Origin: Treponema sp. UBA3862
GTDB lineage: Bacteria; Spirochaetota; Spirochaetia; Treponematales; Treponemataceae
Direction: 5' to 3'
Length of the DNA: 15,450 bases
Assembly: GCA_002392405.1 (NCBI GenBank)
Contig: DGGY01000023.1
Location: 1 to 15,450 of the forward strand
This document shows, one piece after another, positions 15,133 through 15,450 of the stretch (its first letter is position 1; every line of letters starts with the position of its first letter). A program made the translations under genes and the position numbers. The notes beneath the pieces are model-generated. The model was not told where the DNA came from. It saw only the letters and a program-made list of their open reading frames with translations, and ran no database searches.

Positions 15133-15161
15133 CCATTTAATTAAAAAATACGTTTTTTTTC

Positions 15162-15186
15162 CGGGTTTATTTACTCATAAATCCCG
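15162..15186. repeat. Inverted repeat before the GC-rich island
   Basis: CGGGTTTAT (15162-15170) pairs with ATAAA-T-CCCG (15177-15186) over 9 bp with one bulged T and a 6-nt loop. It follows a run of eight T (15153-15160) rather than preceding one, so it is not a plus-strand terminator in the usual form. Confidence 0.5.
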
Positions 15187-15247
15187 TGCTAGCTCGACGG
15201 GGACGCTCGCGGCGCCCGGGGCTAAGATTCCTGTCCGGAAGCGCTCA
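15183..15247. other. GC-rich palindromic island between operon end and rRNA promoter
   Basis: By hand count about 46 of 65 bases are G or C, in a region otherwise dominated by A and T. It contains CCCGT/ACGGG as a hairpin (15183-15200), overlapping palindromes GGCGCC and CCCGGG (15211-15220), and TTCC/GGAA around TGTCC. No ORF or tRNA fold was found in it. It may be a protein-binding site, a decayed mobile repeat, or a boundary element in front of a highly transcribed unit. Confidence 0.45.
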
Positions 15248-15248
15248 A

Positions 15249-15339
15249 AAAAGAAATTAAAAAAAACAAAAAAAAAATTAAAAATTTTTGCAAATTTTTA
15301 AAAAATTTAATTGACTAAAAATTATAGTAATGCTATATT
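15249..15339 (+). promoter_or_regulatory. Strong rRNA-type promoter with UP-like A/T tract
   Basis: TTGACT (15311-15316), a 17-bp spacer and TATATT (15334-15339) form a near-consensus sigma-70-type core. TGC before the hexamer makes it an extended -10. The 60 bp upstream (15249-15310) is almost pure A and T with phased A-runs, as in UP elements of rRNA promoters. Predicted transcription starts near 15346. It is the strongest promoter in the window. Confidence 0.8.
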
Positions 15340-15345
15340 CATTCT

Positions 15346-15450
15346 CACCCGCTCTAAAGCAGGGTAACACAAGTTCTTTGAAAAAAAATTAGTGAAGGAA
15401 GAAAGACAAGATAGCACAGACTTTCCGTAAGGAAAGTCCAGTAGCAGAAA
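15346..15450 (+). other. 5' leader of a probable rRNA operon (runs off the window)
   Basis: This is about 105 nt of transcribed leader without an ORF, after the strong promoter. After the boxA-like site it contains a perfect 8-bp hairpin, GACTTTCC-GTAA-GGAAAGTC (15419-15438, GNRA loop), suited to RNA processing or folding. The mature 16S start (a GAGTTTGAT-type sequence) is not reached before 15450, so the rRNA identity is inferred from promoter and boxA only. Confidence 0.6.
15347..15384 (+). promoter_or_regulatory. boxB-like hairpin and boxA antitermination site of an rRNA leader
   Basis: ACCCGCT (15347-15353) pairs with AGC-A-GGGT (15358-15365) around CTAA with one bulged base, a boxB-like hairpin. 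It is followed by GTTCTTTGAAAA (15373-15384). This is the boxA-type sequence found in many bacterial rRNA leaders, where NusB/NusE-based antitermination assembles. The order promoter, boxB, boxA within 40 nt of the start fits an rrn operon. Confidence 0.65.

Noticed and set aside
15419..15450. GGAAAGTCC after the strong promoter resembles the conserved start of RNase P RNA (GAGGAAAGTCCGGGC).
   Set aside because: The match stops after nine bases, which lie in the 3' arm of a simple 8-bp GNRA hairpin. The preceding boxA-like GTTCTTTGAAAA fits an rRNA leader better. The window ends too early to exclude rnpB completely.

Overview
The window looks like chromosome of a treponeme (Spirochaetota), AT-rich, probably a host-associated or rumen-type Treponema. 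The main reasons are a UPF0164-family FadL-like outer-membrane protein, a family known mainly from treponemes, and next to it a very large periplasmic-sensor/SpoIIE-type phosphatase and a long exported TPR-like protein. This is recognition by eye and no search was run.

Bases 1-660 are accessory DNA. They open with the last 27 codons of a probable transposase. Then come two tandem units of about 200-220 bp and the start of a third. Each unit holds a nearly invariant 66-nt repeat with a palindromic core, a tiny reading frame ending in TCTVACAVAVAGSF, a stop, and its own rho-independent terminator. The two peptide ends are identical in protein but differ in 10 of 14 sense codons, all synonymously. 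That is strong evidence of selection on a very small peptide and is the most novel thing in the window.

Bases 700-3030 hold two monocistronic membrane-protein genes, each with a terminator: a DUF975 integral membrane protein (777-1355) and an OFA-type (oxalate/formate antiporter-like) MFS transporter (1533-2897).

Bases 3100-5423 are a two-gene operon from a good promoter: a DUF4912 protein, then a GH57/DUF1957 (AmyC-like branching enzyme) homologue. The homologue has lost the nucleophile glutamate of the WLPEC(G/A)Y motif and other active-site positions, so it is a candidate pseudoenzyme.

Bases 5444-6769 (minus strand) encode the UPF0164 protein. Diverging from it is a plus-strand operon: a 1051-aa exported helical/TPR-like protein (6904-10059), a 1557-aa sensor phosphatase (10070-14743) and a 104-aa coiled-coil protein (14785-15099). 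The phosphatase has a periplasmic beta-propeller/Ig-like ectodomain, three TM helices, HAMP and PP2C/SpoIIE. I infer a trans-envelope signalling module in which the periplasmic and outer-membrane partners feed the phosphatase; its target is not visible here.

Bases 15100-15450 contain a weak terminator, an unusual GC-rich palindromic island, an A/T-rich UP-like tract, and a strong extended -10 promoter followed by boxB-like and boxA-like (GTTCTTTGAAAA) sequences. This is most likely the promoter and leader of an rRNA operon whose 16S gene begins just outside the window.
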